Below, piece after piece: positions 8,928 through 17,089 of a stretch of DNA of 64,000 nt (the first letter of the stretch is position 1; every line of letters begins with the position of its first letter). Origin of the DNA: JAIBJN01 sp963802795. Lineage in GTDB: Bacteria; Actinomycetota; Thermoleophilia; Gaiellales; Gaiellaceae. The notes under the pieces are model-generated. The model made no database searches and was not told the DNA's origin. It saw only the letters and a program-made list of their open reading frames with translations. The stretch is taken from assembly GCA_963802795.1 (NCBI GenBank), contig CAWDJV010000005.1:310001-374000 (forward strand), given 5' to 3'. The translations under genes and the position numbers were made by a program.

Positions 8928-10016
8928 ATGAAGGGCATGCGGTTTGCCTTCGTAGGCCCGGTGCCTCCGTTCCGCGGTGGGATCTCCCAGCACAGCGCGC
9001 TTCTGGTGGGCGCGCTGCGGCGCGCCGGTCACGACGTGGAGGTCCACTCCTGGGCCGCCCAGTACCCGCGCCGGCTCTATCCGGGCGATCCGTACGCAGC
9101 CGGCGCACAGCCTTTTCCGGATGCGCAGTTCGCCCTCCGCTGGTGGGATCCGCTTTCCTGGGCACGCGTGGGGCGCTCGGCGCGGCGAGCCGATGCGCTG
9201 GTCTTTCAGTGGGTGACGCCATTCCAGGCGCCGGCCTATCGCACGCTCCTCGCCGCTTCGGGTGCGCTGCCGGCCGTGGCGATCGTCCACAATCCAATCC
9301 CGCACGAGGAGCGGCCGCTCGACGAGCGCTTGACTCGCCTCGTACTGAGGCGAGCGAGCGGCGCGCTGACGGCTCCCGGCCCTTCCGCGGGGGATCTGCG
9401 CCGCCTGGTTCCCGGCCTGCCCGTAGCAGAGGTGCCACTTCCGCCGCTGGTCGAGCTCGAGCCACGTCCTCTCCCTTCGGGGCCGCCGTGGCGCCTTCTC
9501 TTCTTCGGCTTCGTGCGACCGTACAAGGGCCTCGAGCTCGCCCTTGACGCTCTTGCATTACTTCTAGAGCGGGGCGTTCCCGTCGAGCTCACCGTTGCCG
9601 GGCTCTTTTGGGGACCGGTCGAGGAGTGGCGCGAGCGGATCGCAGGCGCCGGGCTGGAGAGCAAGGTCTCCTTGCGCCCTGGCTACGTGCCGGATGAGGA
9701 AGTCGGGGAGCTGTTCGCCTCCCACCACGCGGTCGTGGTGCCATACCGGTCGGCGCCACAGTCGGCGATCGTGCCTCTCGCCTATGCAGCTGGACGGCCC
9801 GTGGCCGCGACGAGCATCGGCGGGCTGACGGAGCAAGTGATCGAGGGCGTCAACGGCGCGCTCGCTCCAACCGAGGATGCGCCGGCCTTCGCTGACGCGG
9901 TGGAGAGAGTGCTGGCCGATCTGGGGCCGATGGCCGAGAAGGCATCCGGGGATGCCCCGACCTGGGACGCCGTCGTCGAGGCCTTGCTCGGACTCGTGCC
10001 CGAGACGCGCGGCTAG
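8928..10016 (+). CDS. Family 4 glycosyltransferase
   Basis: GT-B fold glycosyltransferase of 362 residues. The N-terminal domain starts MRFAFVGPVPPFRGGISQH, with the glycine-rich acceptor loop. The C-terminal donor domain has LLFFGFVRPYKGLE, then VVVPYRSAPQSAIVPLAYA and the GGLTEQV stretch, matching the EX7E region in position but with a glutamine/serine variant of the first glutamate. There are no membrane helices, so it acts at the cytoplasmic face, probably on a lipid-linked glycan. The start at 8928 is fixed by AAGGAGG 6 nt upstream. It is convergent with the neighbouring reductase gene, with a 4-bp stop overlap. Confidence 0.8.
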   Translation: MKGMRFAFVGPVPPFRGGISQHSALLVGALRRAGHDVEVHSWAAQYPRRLYPGDPYAAGAQPFPDAQFALRWWDPLSWARVGRSARRADALVFQWVTPFQAPAYRTLLAASGALPAVAIVHNPIPHEERPLDERLTRLVLRRASGALTAPGPSAGDLRRLVPGLPVAEVPLPPLVELEPRPLPSGPPWRLLFFGFVRPYKGLELALDALALLLERGVPVELTVAGLFWGPVEEWRERIAGAGLESKVSLRPGYVPDEEVGELFASHHAVVVPYRSAPQSAIVPLAYAAGRPVAATSIGGLTEQVIEGVNGALAPTEDAPAFADAVERVLADLGPMAEKASGDAPTWDAVVEALLGLVPETRG

Positions 10017-10987
10017 GGAGCCGCGCTGCGCGACAGCTCGCTCATGTTCGCCGCGACCATGAGCGTCACCACTTCCTCGAACGTGATCGAGGGTGTCCAC
10101 CCCAGGCGCTCGCGGGCGGCCGTCGCATCTCCCAGCAGATCTGCGACCTGGCCCCGGCCCCGCTCGAGCGCCGGGTCGACACGGACGTACTCACGCCAGT
10201 CCAGGTCGAGCGCGCCGAAGGCAACCTCCGCGAGCTCGCCGACCGTGTGCGCCTCGCCCGTAGCAACCACATAGTCGTCCGGACGATCCGCCTGCAGCGT
10301 CAGCCAGGCCGCTTCCATGAAGTCCCTGGCGAAGCCCCAGTCGCGCGTCGAATTGAGGTCGCCGAGGACGAGCTCCCGCTCGATGCCGAGCTTGATCGCC
10401 GCGGCTGCCCTCGTGATCTTCTGCGTGACGAACCGCGGCGGGCGCCTGGGCGACTCGTGGTTGTAGAGGATGCCGGAGCAGCCGAAGATCCTGTGGCGCT
10501 CGCGATAGGCGCGGATCATGAAGTCCGCGTACGCCTTCGCAGCTCCGTAGGGCTCAACCGGTGCGTAGGGTGTCTGCTCGTTCTGCGGCGCCTGTGCCGG
10601 CCGGCCGAAGACCCAGGCCGAGGAGGCCTGAAAGAAGCGAGGCTCCCCACCGATCGTCCTGAGCGCCTCGAGCAGCCGGCACACGGCGAGCGCGTTTACA
10701 CGGGCGGTCTGAATCGGATCACTCCATGCCTCAGGCCCGAACGAGATCGAGGCGACGTTGTAGATCTCCTGGGGCGCGAAGTTCCGGAGCACGGCGTCGA
10801 GCCGATCGAAGTCGGCCAGGTCCGCCTCGACGAGCCTCATCGCGGCACGGACGGCGTCCAGGTTCGTCGTTGCCTCCGCACCGGCATCGCGAACGACACC
10901 GGTCACGTCGTAGCCCTTCTGGACCAAGAGCTCGCAGAGGTAGGAGCCGTCCTGCCCGGCCGCCCCGAGGACGAGCGCGCGTCTCAC
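10013..10987 (-). CDS. GDP-mannose dehydratase-like SDR; probable GDP-4-keto-6-deoxymannose reductase
   Basis: Extended short-chain dehydrogenase of 324 residues, clearly related to GDP-mannose 4,6-dehydratase (LGAAGQDGSYL, NHESPRRPPRFVTQKI, RDWGFARDFMEAAW). Tyr and Lys of the YGAAK active site are kept, but the dehydratase glutamate in SSSEMFG is replaced: here the motif reads SSAWVFG. Reductases of the RMD type lack that glutamate, so this is more likely a 4-keto reductase making a GDP-deoxyhexose than a second dehydratase. A true Gmd with the glutamate is encoded at 12998. Its GTG overlaps the stop of the methyltransferase gene by 4 bp (GTGA). It is third in a coupled operon with two methyltransferases. 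Confidence 0.75.
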   Translation of the reverse strand: MRRALVLGAAGQDGSYLCELLVQKGYDVTGVVRDAGAEATTNLDAVRAAMRLVEADLADFDRLDAVLRNFAPQEIYNVASISFGPEAWSDPIQTARVNALAVCRLLEALRTIGGEPRFFQASSAWVFGRPAQAPQNEQTPYAPVEPYGAAKAYADFMIRAYRERHRIFGCSGILYNHESPRRPPRFVTQKITRAAAAIKLGIERELVLGDLNSTRDWGFARDFMEAAWLTLQADRPDDYVVATGEAHTVGELAEVAFGALDLDWREYVRVDPALERGRGQVADLLGDATAARERLGWTPSITFEEVVTLMVAANMSELSRSAAP

Positions 10988-12225
10988 CCGCCCAAGATCT
11001 CGATGTCGGGCAACGGAAAGACGAGCCTGCCGCCGTTTCGCAGGAACTCCTCCTCGCGTGCGATGACGGAGTCGCGGAAATGCCAGGGGAACACGATCAG
11101 GAAGTCAGGCTCCCGCTCGCGCATCTCCGCTTCGGAAACGATCGGGATCCAGGACCCCGGAGTGACATGGCCGAACTTGTCGGGATTGACCTCTCCGATC
11201 GCCTCGATGTCAGCCGCCGTGAAGCCGCAGAACTGCATCAGCACGTTGCCCTTCGTCGAAGCGCCGTAGCCGAGCACGCGTGCGCCGCCCGCTCGGAGCG
11301 CACGCAGAAGCTCTACGAGCGCTTCGCGGTGCCGGAACACCCGCTCCGCGAAGCTCCGGAAAGGCGCCTCTGTGTGGAGCTCGAAGCGGTCCTCCTCGCT
11401 CGCGAACCAGTCGATCAGAGCGTCTCGACGCGGAAGCGGCGACCCTGGGTGGGAGGCGGTCACCGCGAAGCTGCCGCCGTTCACGCGATTGAAGCTCACC
11501 TCGACCAGCTCGAGGCCCGCCTCGTCCAGAATCCTCTGAACCGTCGCGAGCGAGTAGTACTCGAGATGTTCGTGGCAGACGGTGTCATAGGCGGTAGAGC
11601 GGAGCATGGCGGGCATGTAGGCCTGCTCGAAATGCCAGACGCCGTCGGCCGCGAGGCAGTCGCGGACGTCCCGGGCAAAGGCCACGGGGCTTTCGAGGTC
11701 GTAGAACATCGCGATGGACGTGACGATCCGGGCCCTCTCGTCGCAGAGCTCGTGGAACGTTGCCGCCGAGAAGAAGTCTGCGACCACACGTACGTCCTCT
11801 GGGTAGAACTCGGCGAACTTCGCCGCGGTCGGGTCGATCCCGATCCGTCGGAGCCCGTCGCTCGCGTAGCTCTTCAGAAGGGTCCCGTCGTTGCTGCCGA
11901 TGTCGACGACGACGTCGCCGGGAGAGAGATCGACCAGGGTCTCCAAACCGCGCGCCTTCCGGGCGAGATGCTGCACCATCGAGGCGTTCAACCCGGAGCG
12001 GTAGCCGTAGCTGCCGCCGTAGAGATCGGTGGGATCGAAGCTGTGTGCCAGCTGGAGCAGAGTGCAGGACCGGCACCAGACGAGCTGGAGAGGCCCAGCG
12101 GGGACCGCGTCCTCGGCGGATCTGGGAAAGAACCCGGTGAGCGCCTGCTCGCCGAGGTCGAGAACATCCACGAGATCGGATGACCCGCACAGACGACATG
12201 CGGTCACCCGGGCGACGCCGGTCAC
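10984..12225 (-). CDS. NDP-hexose C-methyltransferase-like protein (EvaC/TylC3 architecture)
   Basis: This protein has 413 residues in three parts. An N-terminal zinc-binding domain has paired cysteines (CRLCGSSDL, then VWCRSC). A central class I SAM-binding domain has VVDIGSNDGTLL. A C-terminal domain of the Methyltransf_14 type follows (YGASTKGNVLMQF). This architecture is that of sugar 3-C-methyltransferases acting on 4-keto-deoxysugars, and also of some N/O-methyltransferases. The GTG at 12225 is supported by a GTGA overlap with the preceding gene. Sitting with Gmd and a 4-keto reductase, it may methylate a GDP-4-keto-6-deoxyhexose before reduction, giving a branched deoxysugar; the substrate is inference. 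Confidence 0.8.
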   Translation of the reverse strand: MTGVARVTACRLCGSSDLVDVLDLGEQALTGFFPRSAEDAVPAGPLQLVWCRSCTLLQLAHSFDPTDLYGGSYGYRSGLNASMVQHLARKARGLETLVDLSPGDVVVDIGSNDGTLLKSYASDGLRRIGIDPTAAKFAEFYPEDVRVVADFFSAATFHELCDERARIVTSIAMFYDLESPVAFARDVRDCLAADGVWHFEQAYMPAMLRSTAYDTVCHEHLEYYSLATVQRILDEAGLELVEVSFNRVNGGSFAVTASHPGSPLPRRDALIDWFASEEDRFELHTEAPFRSFAERVFRHREALVELLRALRAGGARVLGYGASTKGNVLMQFCGFTAADIEAIGEVNPDKFGHVTPGSWIPIVSEAEMREREPDFLIVFPWHFRDSVIAREEEFLRNGGRLVFPLPDIEILGG

Positions 12226-12956
12226 GAGGGAGGCTTCTTGACCGCCGTGAGCGACAGGAGGGCGCCTCGGCCGGTATCGCCCGTCGCCAGTGTGGCGGCC
12301 CAGACGGCGGGGGCGAGCGCCCAGTGGAGCTGGCTGCCGGCCATCCTCGGCCGCAGGAGCTGAGGCGCCCCCGGATAGCCGAAGAGCGCACGCGACCACG
12401 TGATCGTGAAGCCATTGCGGTCCAGCATGTCCTCGATCTCGGTTCGGGCAAAGAAGCGGCGGACGTCCCACCGTGCAGCGTGGCGCTCCCGGCTGGGGTG
12501 CCAGCGCGGATCGTCGAACATGTCGGTGGTCAGGGCGAGGCGGCCACCCGTCCGGATTACCCTGGAAATCTCCGCGATGACTGCCTCCGGGTTCTCCGTG
12601 TGCTCGAGGACTGAGAGCAGAAGGACAACGTCGAAGGACCTGTCTGCGAGCCCAGTGGCGTCGGCGGAACCCTGGACGAATCGCACCTCGGGATAGCGCA
12701 GCGCCGCCCGCTCGATACGGTCCTGCTTGAGGTCGTACGCGACGACTTCTGCGCCGGCCCGTGCGGCCTTTCCGGCCCAGTAGCCGCGACCGCATCCCAG
12801 GTCGAGCACGCGATCTCCGGGCCCGATGCCGACCCGCGCGAAGGGCGGGCCGATCTCGAGATGCCGAACGGGATCGAGGAACATGTACGCGCTGTAGGCC
12901 CTGCGCTCGAGCGGTATCCAAGCGCGTTGCGCGACCGTTGGCGGCTCCTCCCGCAT
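12222..12956 (-). CDS. Class I SAM-dependent methyltransferase
   Basis: Methyltransferase of 244 residues (Methyltransf_11 type). The SAM-binding motif I is VLDLGCGRGYW, followed by the acidic end of strand 2 (VVAYDLKQDR), SADATGLADRSFDVV and the post-motif VLEHTENPE. There are no membrane segments. It is first in a three-gene operon with the C-methyltransferase-like and reductase-like genes, which overlap in turn by 4 bp, so it probably modifies the same sugar or its lipid-linked product. It is divergent from gmd. The substrate cannot be read from the sequence. Confidence 0.8.
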   Translation of the reverse strand: MREEPPTVAQRAWIPLERRAYSAYMFLDPVRHLEIGPPFARVGIGPGDRVLDLGCGRGYWAGKAARAGAEVVAYDLKQDRIERAALRYPEVRFVQGSADATGLADRSFDVVLLLSVLEHTENPEAVIAEISRVIRTGGRLALTTDMFDDPRWHPSRERHAARWDVRRFFARTEIEDMLDRNGFTITWSRALFGYPGAPQLLRPRMAGSQLHWALAPAVWAATLATGDTGRGALLSLTAVKKPPS

Positions 12957-12983
12957 CAGCCGCGAAGCATATGTAGTGATCCC

Positions 12984-12989
12984 TAGACT
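12984..12989 (+). promoter_or_regulatory. Putative -10 hexamer of gmd
   Basis: TAGACT lies 8 nt before the gmd ATG. This spacing fits transcription starting at the start codon (leaderless). A TACATA hexamer for the divergent methyltransferase lies nearby on the other strand (around 12970-12976). Confidence 0.35.
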
Positions 12990-12997
12990 GCATCCGC

Positions 12998-13993
12998 ATG
13001 AGCGGACGCCGCGCCCTCATCACAGGCGTCACAGGGCAGGACGGCTCGTATCTGGCCGAGTTCCTGCTCGCCAAGGGCTACGAGGTCTCCGGGATGATCC
13101 GGCGGGCTTCGACCGAGAATTACGACCGCATCGCACATCTCGTGGACGACATCACGCTTGTGCAGGGCGACCTGCTCGACCAGCTCTCGCTCATGAGCGT
13201 GATCGAGGAGACGCAGCCGGCGGAGGTCTACAACCTCGGTGCGCAGAGCTTCGTCCCGACGTCATGGCGGCAACCCGTTCTCACTGCCGAGTTCACGGCG
13301 ATCGGCGTCACTCGGATGCTGGAGGCCATCCGCTCGGTTGACCCGTCGATCCGCTTCTACCAGGCTTCCTCGTCCGAGATGTTCGGGCAGGCCGTCGAGA
13401 TCCCGCAGTCCGAGCAGACGCCGTTTCATCCCCGCTCGCCCTACGGCGTGGCCAAGGTCTTCGGCCACTTCGCGACCGTCAACTATCGCGAGTCGTACGA
13501 CCTCTTCGCCGTCTCCGGGATCCTGTTCAACCACGAGTCCCCCCGGCGCGGGCTCGAGTTCGTGTCCCGCAAGATCAGCCACAGCGTCGCCCGCATCAAG
13601 CTGGGGCTGGCGGACGAGCTTCGGCTCGGGAACCTCGATGCGAAGCGCGACTGGGGGTTCGCCGGGGAGTACGTCAAGGCGATGTGGCTCATGCTTCAAC
13701 GGGACGAGCCCAGCGACTACGTGGTCGCCACCGGCGTCGAGCACTCGGTTCGCGACTTCGTCGAGGCGGCATTCGAGCGCGCAGGCCTCGACTGGAACAC
13801 CCACGTCATCGTCGACCCTGAGCTGATGCGCCCGGCCGAGGTCGAGCATCTCGTAGGCGATCCGTCGCGGGCGCGGGCGGAGCTCGGCTGGGAGGCCCGC
13901 GTTTCCTTCGAGGAGCTCGTGGCCCTAATGGTCGACGCGGACCTCGCCCATGCTGAGTTGGGCACGCGAGACTCGATCGTGTCAAAGCGATAG
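12998..13993 (+). CDS. gmd: GDP-mannose 4,6-dehydratase
   Basis: Converts GDP-mannose to GDP-4-keto-6-deoxymannose, the branch point to GDP-rhamnose, GDP-fucose and related sugars. It has 331 residues. The NADP-binding loop reads ITGVTGQDGSYL. The catalytic set is complete: SSSEMFG with the dehydratase glutamate, and SPYGVAK with Tyr and Lys. NHESPRRGLEFVSRKI and RDWGFAGEYVKAMW are family hallmarks. Length is slightly short of the roughly 345-370 residues of typical Gmd but nothing central is missing. It is divergent from the operon with a Gmd-like reductase and two methyltransferases, which would use its product. The start fits a leaderless transcript. Confidence 0.9.
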   Translation: MSGRRALITGVTGQDGSYLAEFLLAKGYEVSGMIRRASTENYDRIAHLVDDITLVQGDLLDQLSLMSVIEETQPAEVYNLGAQSFVPTSWRQPVLTAEFTAIGVTRMLEAIRSVDPSIRFYQASSSEMFGQAVEIPQSEQTPFHPRSPYGVAKVFGHFATVNYRESYDLFAVSGILFNHESPRRGLEFVSRKISHSVARIKLGLADELRLGNLDAKRDWGFAGEYVKAMWLMLQRDEPSDYVVATGVEHSVRDFVEAAFERAGLDWNTHVIVDPELMRPAEVEHLVGDPSRARAELGWEARVSFEELVALMVDADLAHAELGTRDSIVSKR

Positions 13994-14029
13994 AGGGGCG
14001 AACTCGCGATGGGGCCATGTCACCACTCC

Positions 14030-14058
14030 TTGACAAGTTTGTGAGTGATCGCTAACTT
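14030..14058 (+). promoter_or_regulatory. tetR promoter with overlapping operator
   Basis: TTGACA at 14030-14035 is followed after 17 nt by TAACTT (14053-14058), 7 nt before the GTG start at 14066, so the transcript is probably leaderless. The 16 bp at 14042-14057 (TGAGTGATCGCTAACT), read on the minus strand, match 14 of 16 bases with 14642-14657 upstream of the MFS gene. That is the expected layout for a TetR regulator controlling itself and its exporter. Confidence 0.55.
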
Positions 14059-14065
14059 ACTTCTC

Positions 14066-14617
14066 GTGGCAACGCAGACCGTGACCCGGAAGACCGCGGA
14101 GGTGCGCCGCGAGGAGATCCTCGAGGCGGCCATGAAGGAGTTCGCCCTCGGCGGGCTCCACGGGACCTCCACCGAGGTCATCGCCCGGCGCGCAGGCATC
14201 TCGCAGCCATACCTCTTCCGCCTCTACGGCACCAAGAAGGAGCTCTTCATCGCCGCCAACAGGCGGTGCTTCGACCGTGTGCTCGGCTCCTTTCAGGAAG
14301 CCGCCGCGGGGAAGACCGGGAAGGAAGCGATGCTGGCGATGGGCCGGGCGTACGACCAGCTGCTCGCCGACCGCGAGATGCTCCTTGCCCAGATGCATAT
14401 GTACGCGGCGTGCTCCGACCCGGAGATCTGCGACACGACCCGGGCCGGCTTCGCCGAGCTCTTCCGCTACGTGGAGGGCGTGAGCGGGGCGAGCACGATC
14501 GAGATCCGCGACTTCTTCGCCATGGGGATGCTCATGAACGTGGCCGCGGCCATGGACCTCCCGCAGATCTGCGGCGAGGACGACTCGTGGGCGCGCGAGC
14601 TCCGGGACACGCGTTAG
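14066..14617 (+). CDS. TetR-family transcriptional regulator
   Basis: Repressor of 183 residues. The N-terminal helix-turn-helix covers about residues 10-56 (REEILEAAMKEFALGG, then TSTEVIARRAGISQPYLFRLY and TKKELF), as in QacR/AcrR-like proteins. The C-terminal ligand-binding domain is variable, as usual. I prefer the GTG at 14066 to the one at 14045 because the earlier codon lies inside the probable promoter and operator. The gene precedes an EmrB/QacA-type exporter on the same strand, and both have the same 16-bp motif upstream, so it most likely represses that exporter and itself. The inducer is unknown. Confidence 0.85.
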   Translation: MATQTVTRKTAEVRREEILEAAMKEFALGGLHGTSTEVIARRAGISQPYLFRLYGTKKELFIAANRRCFDRVLGSFQEAAAGKTGKEAMLAMGRAYDQLLADREMLLAQMHMYAACSDPEICDTTRAGFAELFRYVEGVSGASTIEIRDFFAMGMLMNVAAAMDLPQICGEDDSWARELRDTR

Positions 14618-14641
14618 CAGCCTGTCTTTTTTTCGCCATTG

Positions 14642-14657
14642 AGTTAGTGATCAATCA
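14642..14657 (+). promoter_or_regulatory. Second copy of the TetR operator, upstream of the MFS gene
   Basis: AGTTAGTGATCAATCA differs at only 2 of 16 positions from the inverted copy at 14042-14057 in the tetR promoter. The core around GATC is an imperfect palindrome. It lies about 20 nt before the MFS start, between tetR and the exporter. A T7 run at 14628-14634 just upstream may be a weak tetR terminator. Confidence 0.5.
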
Positions 14658-14676
14658 ATACCACGAGGGGAGCGAG

Positions 14677-16114
14677 ATGAGCCAGAGGACGACGACCATC
14701 TGGACCTTCGTGATCACGTCGGTCGCGCTTTTCATGGCGATGCTCGACAACCTCGTGGTCACGAACGCCTTGCCGGTGATCCGAGCCGACCTCGGCGCCT
14801 CGATCGAGGATCTGGAGTGGACGGTCAACGCGTTCACGCTCACGTTTGCCGTCTTCCTTCTCACGGGAGCCGCCCTCGGTGACCGCTTCGGCCGCCGGCG
14901 GCTCTTCGTGATCGGGCTCGGCATCTTCACGGCAGCCTCGGTGGCCGCCGCGCTCGCGCCCTCCGTGGAGGCGCTCATCGTCGCCCGCGCGGCCCAGGGC
15001 CTGGGCGGCGCGATCGTGACGCCGCTCACGCTGACGATTCTGAGCGCCGCCGTGCCGGCCGACAAGCGGGGCGTCGCGCTCGGCGCCTGGGGAGGGATCG
15101 GCGGCCTCGCCGTGGCGAGCGGGCCGCTCATCGGCGGCGCCGTTGTCGAGGGGATCGCGTGGCAGTGGATCTTCTGGCTGAACGTGCCGATCGGCCTCGC
15201 CCTCATCCCGCTCGCGCTCACGCGACTGAAGGAGACCTACCGGACCCTCGCGGCAGCTGGACCTGACGGGTCTCGCGCTCGTGAGCACCGGTCTCTTCGG
15301 GATCGTGTGGGGCGTCGTCCGCGGCAACGCCCAGGGCTGGGCGAGCGCCGAGATCCTGACCGCGCTCAGCGTTGGAGCCATCCTCACTCTCGCGTTCGTC
15401 CTCTGGGAGCTGCGCTCGCGGGCGCCAATGCTCCCGATGCGGTTCTTCCGCAGCCGCGCGTTCGCGGCGGCCAACGCGGCCTCGCTGTTCATGTTCTTCG
15501 GGATGTTCGGCTCGATCTTCCTGCTGGCACAGTTCCTGCAGACCGTGCAGGGCTACGGGCCGCTCGAGGCGGGACTCCTCATCCTTCCCTGGACGGCGAT
15601 GCCGATCTTCGTCGCGCCGATCGCCGGTGCGCTCTCCGACCGCATCGGCGGGCGGCCGCTCATGGCGACCGGCCTCGGCCTCCAGGCGGTCGCGCTGGGC
15701 TGGCTGGCGGCGGTCTCGACGCCGACCGTGCCCTACTCGAGCCTCGTCCCTGCCTTCGTCATGGCCGGCATCGGGATGGCGCTCTTCTTCGCGCCGGTCG
15801 CCAACGTCGTCCTCTCGGCGGTCCTCCCGCGCGAAGAGGGCCAGGCCTCGGGGGCGAACAACGCGATCCGGGAGCTCGGCGGTGTGTTCGGCGTCGCCGT
15901 GCTCGCCTCTGTCTTTACGAGCTACGGCGGCTACGAGTCGGGCCAGGCGTTCGTCGACGGGCTCGTCCCGGCCGTCTGGGTCGGCGCGATCGTCGTCGGG
16001 ATCGGCGCGCTCGCCGCGCTGCTCATCCCCCGCCGGCGCAGGCCGGACGAGATCGAAGTGGAGGCGGCGAAGCGCCCCGAGCTCACAGTCGCTCCCGCCT
16101 CGGAAGCGGCGTAG
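14677..16114 (+). CDS. MFS drug exporter, DHA2 (EmrB/QacA) type, one frameshift near 15250
   Basis: Drug:proton antiporter, about 480 residues when mended, with roughly 14 membrane helices. It begins with the helix ending MAMLDNLVVTNALPVI, the typical motif of 14-helix DHA2 transporters, then GDRFGRRRLFVIG (motif A) and GGAIVTPLTLTIL/GAWGGIGGLAVASGPLIGG (motif C region). The frame changes near 15250, where RQLDLTGLALVSTG continues in another frame; this looks like a single-base sequencing error. The start at 14677 has a purine-rich site (GGGGAGCGAG) just upstream. It is probably controlled by the adjacent TetR. It ends in a 32-bp tail-to-tail overlap with the flippase-like gene on the other strand. 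Confidence 0.85.
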
Positions 16115-17084
16115 GAGAACGAGGTGGTGAGGCGGACGGCCGAATGCCCCTCCAGAGCAACCACACAGCTCCCGGTAGACACGTCACGATCGCGACCGCG
16201 TAGAAGAGGAAGCCGGCTGCGAAGGCGACACTGGACTCAACCCCGAAGCGGGCAAGGAAGGCGACGAAGAACGCCTCGCGCACGCCGAGCCCGTTGAGCG
16301 TGAACGGCACCATCTGGACGAAGAAGAGGAGCGGCCCGAGAATCACGTAGACCGCCGGCGAGACGTCGACGCCCACGGCCTCGCCACAAAGCCAGATCGA
16401 GCCAACGCGCAGAAGCTGGGCGACGATCGTCACACCGAGGACGGCGAGCAGGACGCCCGGTGAGTTTCGGTACTCGTGCATCGTGGCGTGGAGACTGCGG
16501 AGCGGCCGCTCGAGCCGAATCCTCCGTCCGAGCGGGAAGAGGCGCTCCTGCAGCTGGCGGCCGAGACGGCGGGAGAAGAGGAGCAGCCCGAGCACGATCA
16601 TCGCCGCGACGAAGACGACCTCGAGGACGACGAAGGGAGCGAGGCCCTCGTACCGGCCCGCTGCTACGGCGAGACCGAACGCAACGAGCACGAGCGTTCC
16701 CGCGGAGCCGACGATTCGCTCCATGACGACGGCGCCGGCGGCCGTTGCGGTCACCCCGGGCCGCCGGCGCGCGTGCTCGATGATGCGGACGGCGTCTCCC
16801 CCGACGGCCGTCGGCAGGACCTGGCCGAAGGCGTAGCTGACGAAGTACATCCGGAGGAGCCAGCCGTAGGGCTCGAAGACTCCCCGCGCCCGAAGAAGTA
16901 CCCACCAGCGCCAGGCCATCAGCCAGGTCGTCGCGGCGAAGAGGACGAGCGAGAGTGCAACGTAGGCCCAGTTGCTGTCGCGCAGGATCTCCCAGGTCTG
17001 CTCGAGGTCGATACGCCAGAGCAGGAAGGCCAGGACACCCCCGCTGACGAGGACCTGAAGGGCGACCTTCACCGGCCGGGACAC
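16083..17084 (-). CDS. Flippase-like membrane protein (LPG synthase TM / UPF0104 family)
   Basis: Integral membrane protein of 333 residues with about eight hydrophobic segments. It belongs to the AglD/lysyl-PG-synthase transmembrane family (GGDAVRIIEHARRR, then the hallmark LNGLGVREAFF near residue 270). Family members accompany polyprenyl-phosphate sugar synthesis and are proposed to flip or protect lipid-linked sugars. It is the last gene of a five-gene operon with an ArnC-like GT2, a 4,6-dehydratase, an ATP-grasp enzyme and a DegT aminotransferase. The GTG at 17084 lies 5 bp after the aminotransferase stop. A close paralogue lies at 35901-36850, with nearly the same sequence around the IWLCGEAVGVDVSP stretch. 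Confidence 0.8.
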   Translation of the reverse strand: MSRPVKVALQVLVSGGVLAFLLWRIDLEQTWEILRDSNWAYVALSLVLFAATTWLMAWRWWVLLRARGVFEPYGWLLRMYFVSYAFGQVLPTAVGGDAVRIIEHARRRPGVTATAAGAVVMERIVGSAGTLVLVAFGLAVAAGRYEGLAPFVVLEVVFVAAMIVLGLLLFSRRLGRQLQERLFPLGRRIRLERPLRSLHATMHEYRNSPGVLLAVLGVTIVAQLLRVGSIWLCGEAVGVDVSPAVYVILGPLLFFVQMVPFTLNGLGVREAFFVAFLARFGVESSVAFAAGFLFYAVAIVTCLPGAVWLLWRGIRPSASPPRSPTPLPRRERL

Positions 17085-17089
17085 GAGGT

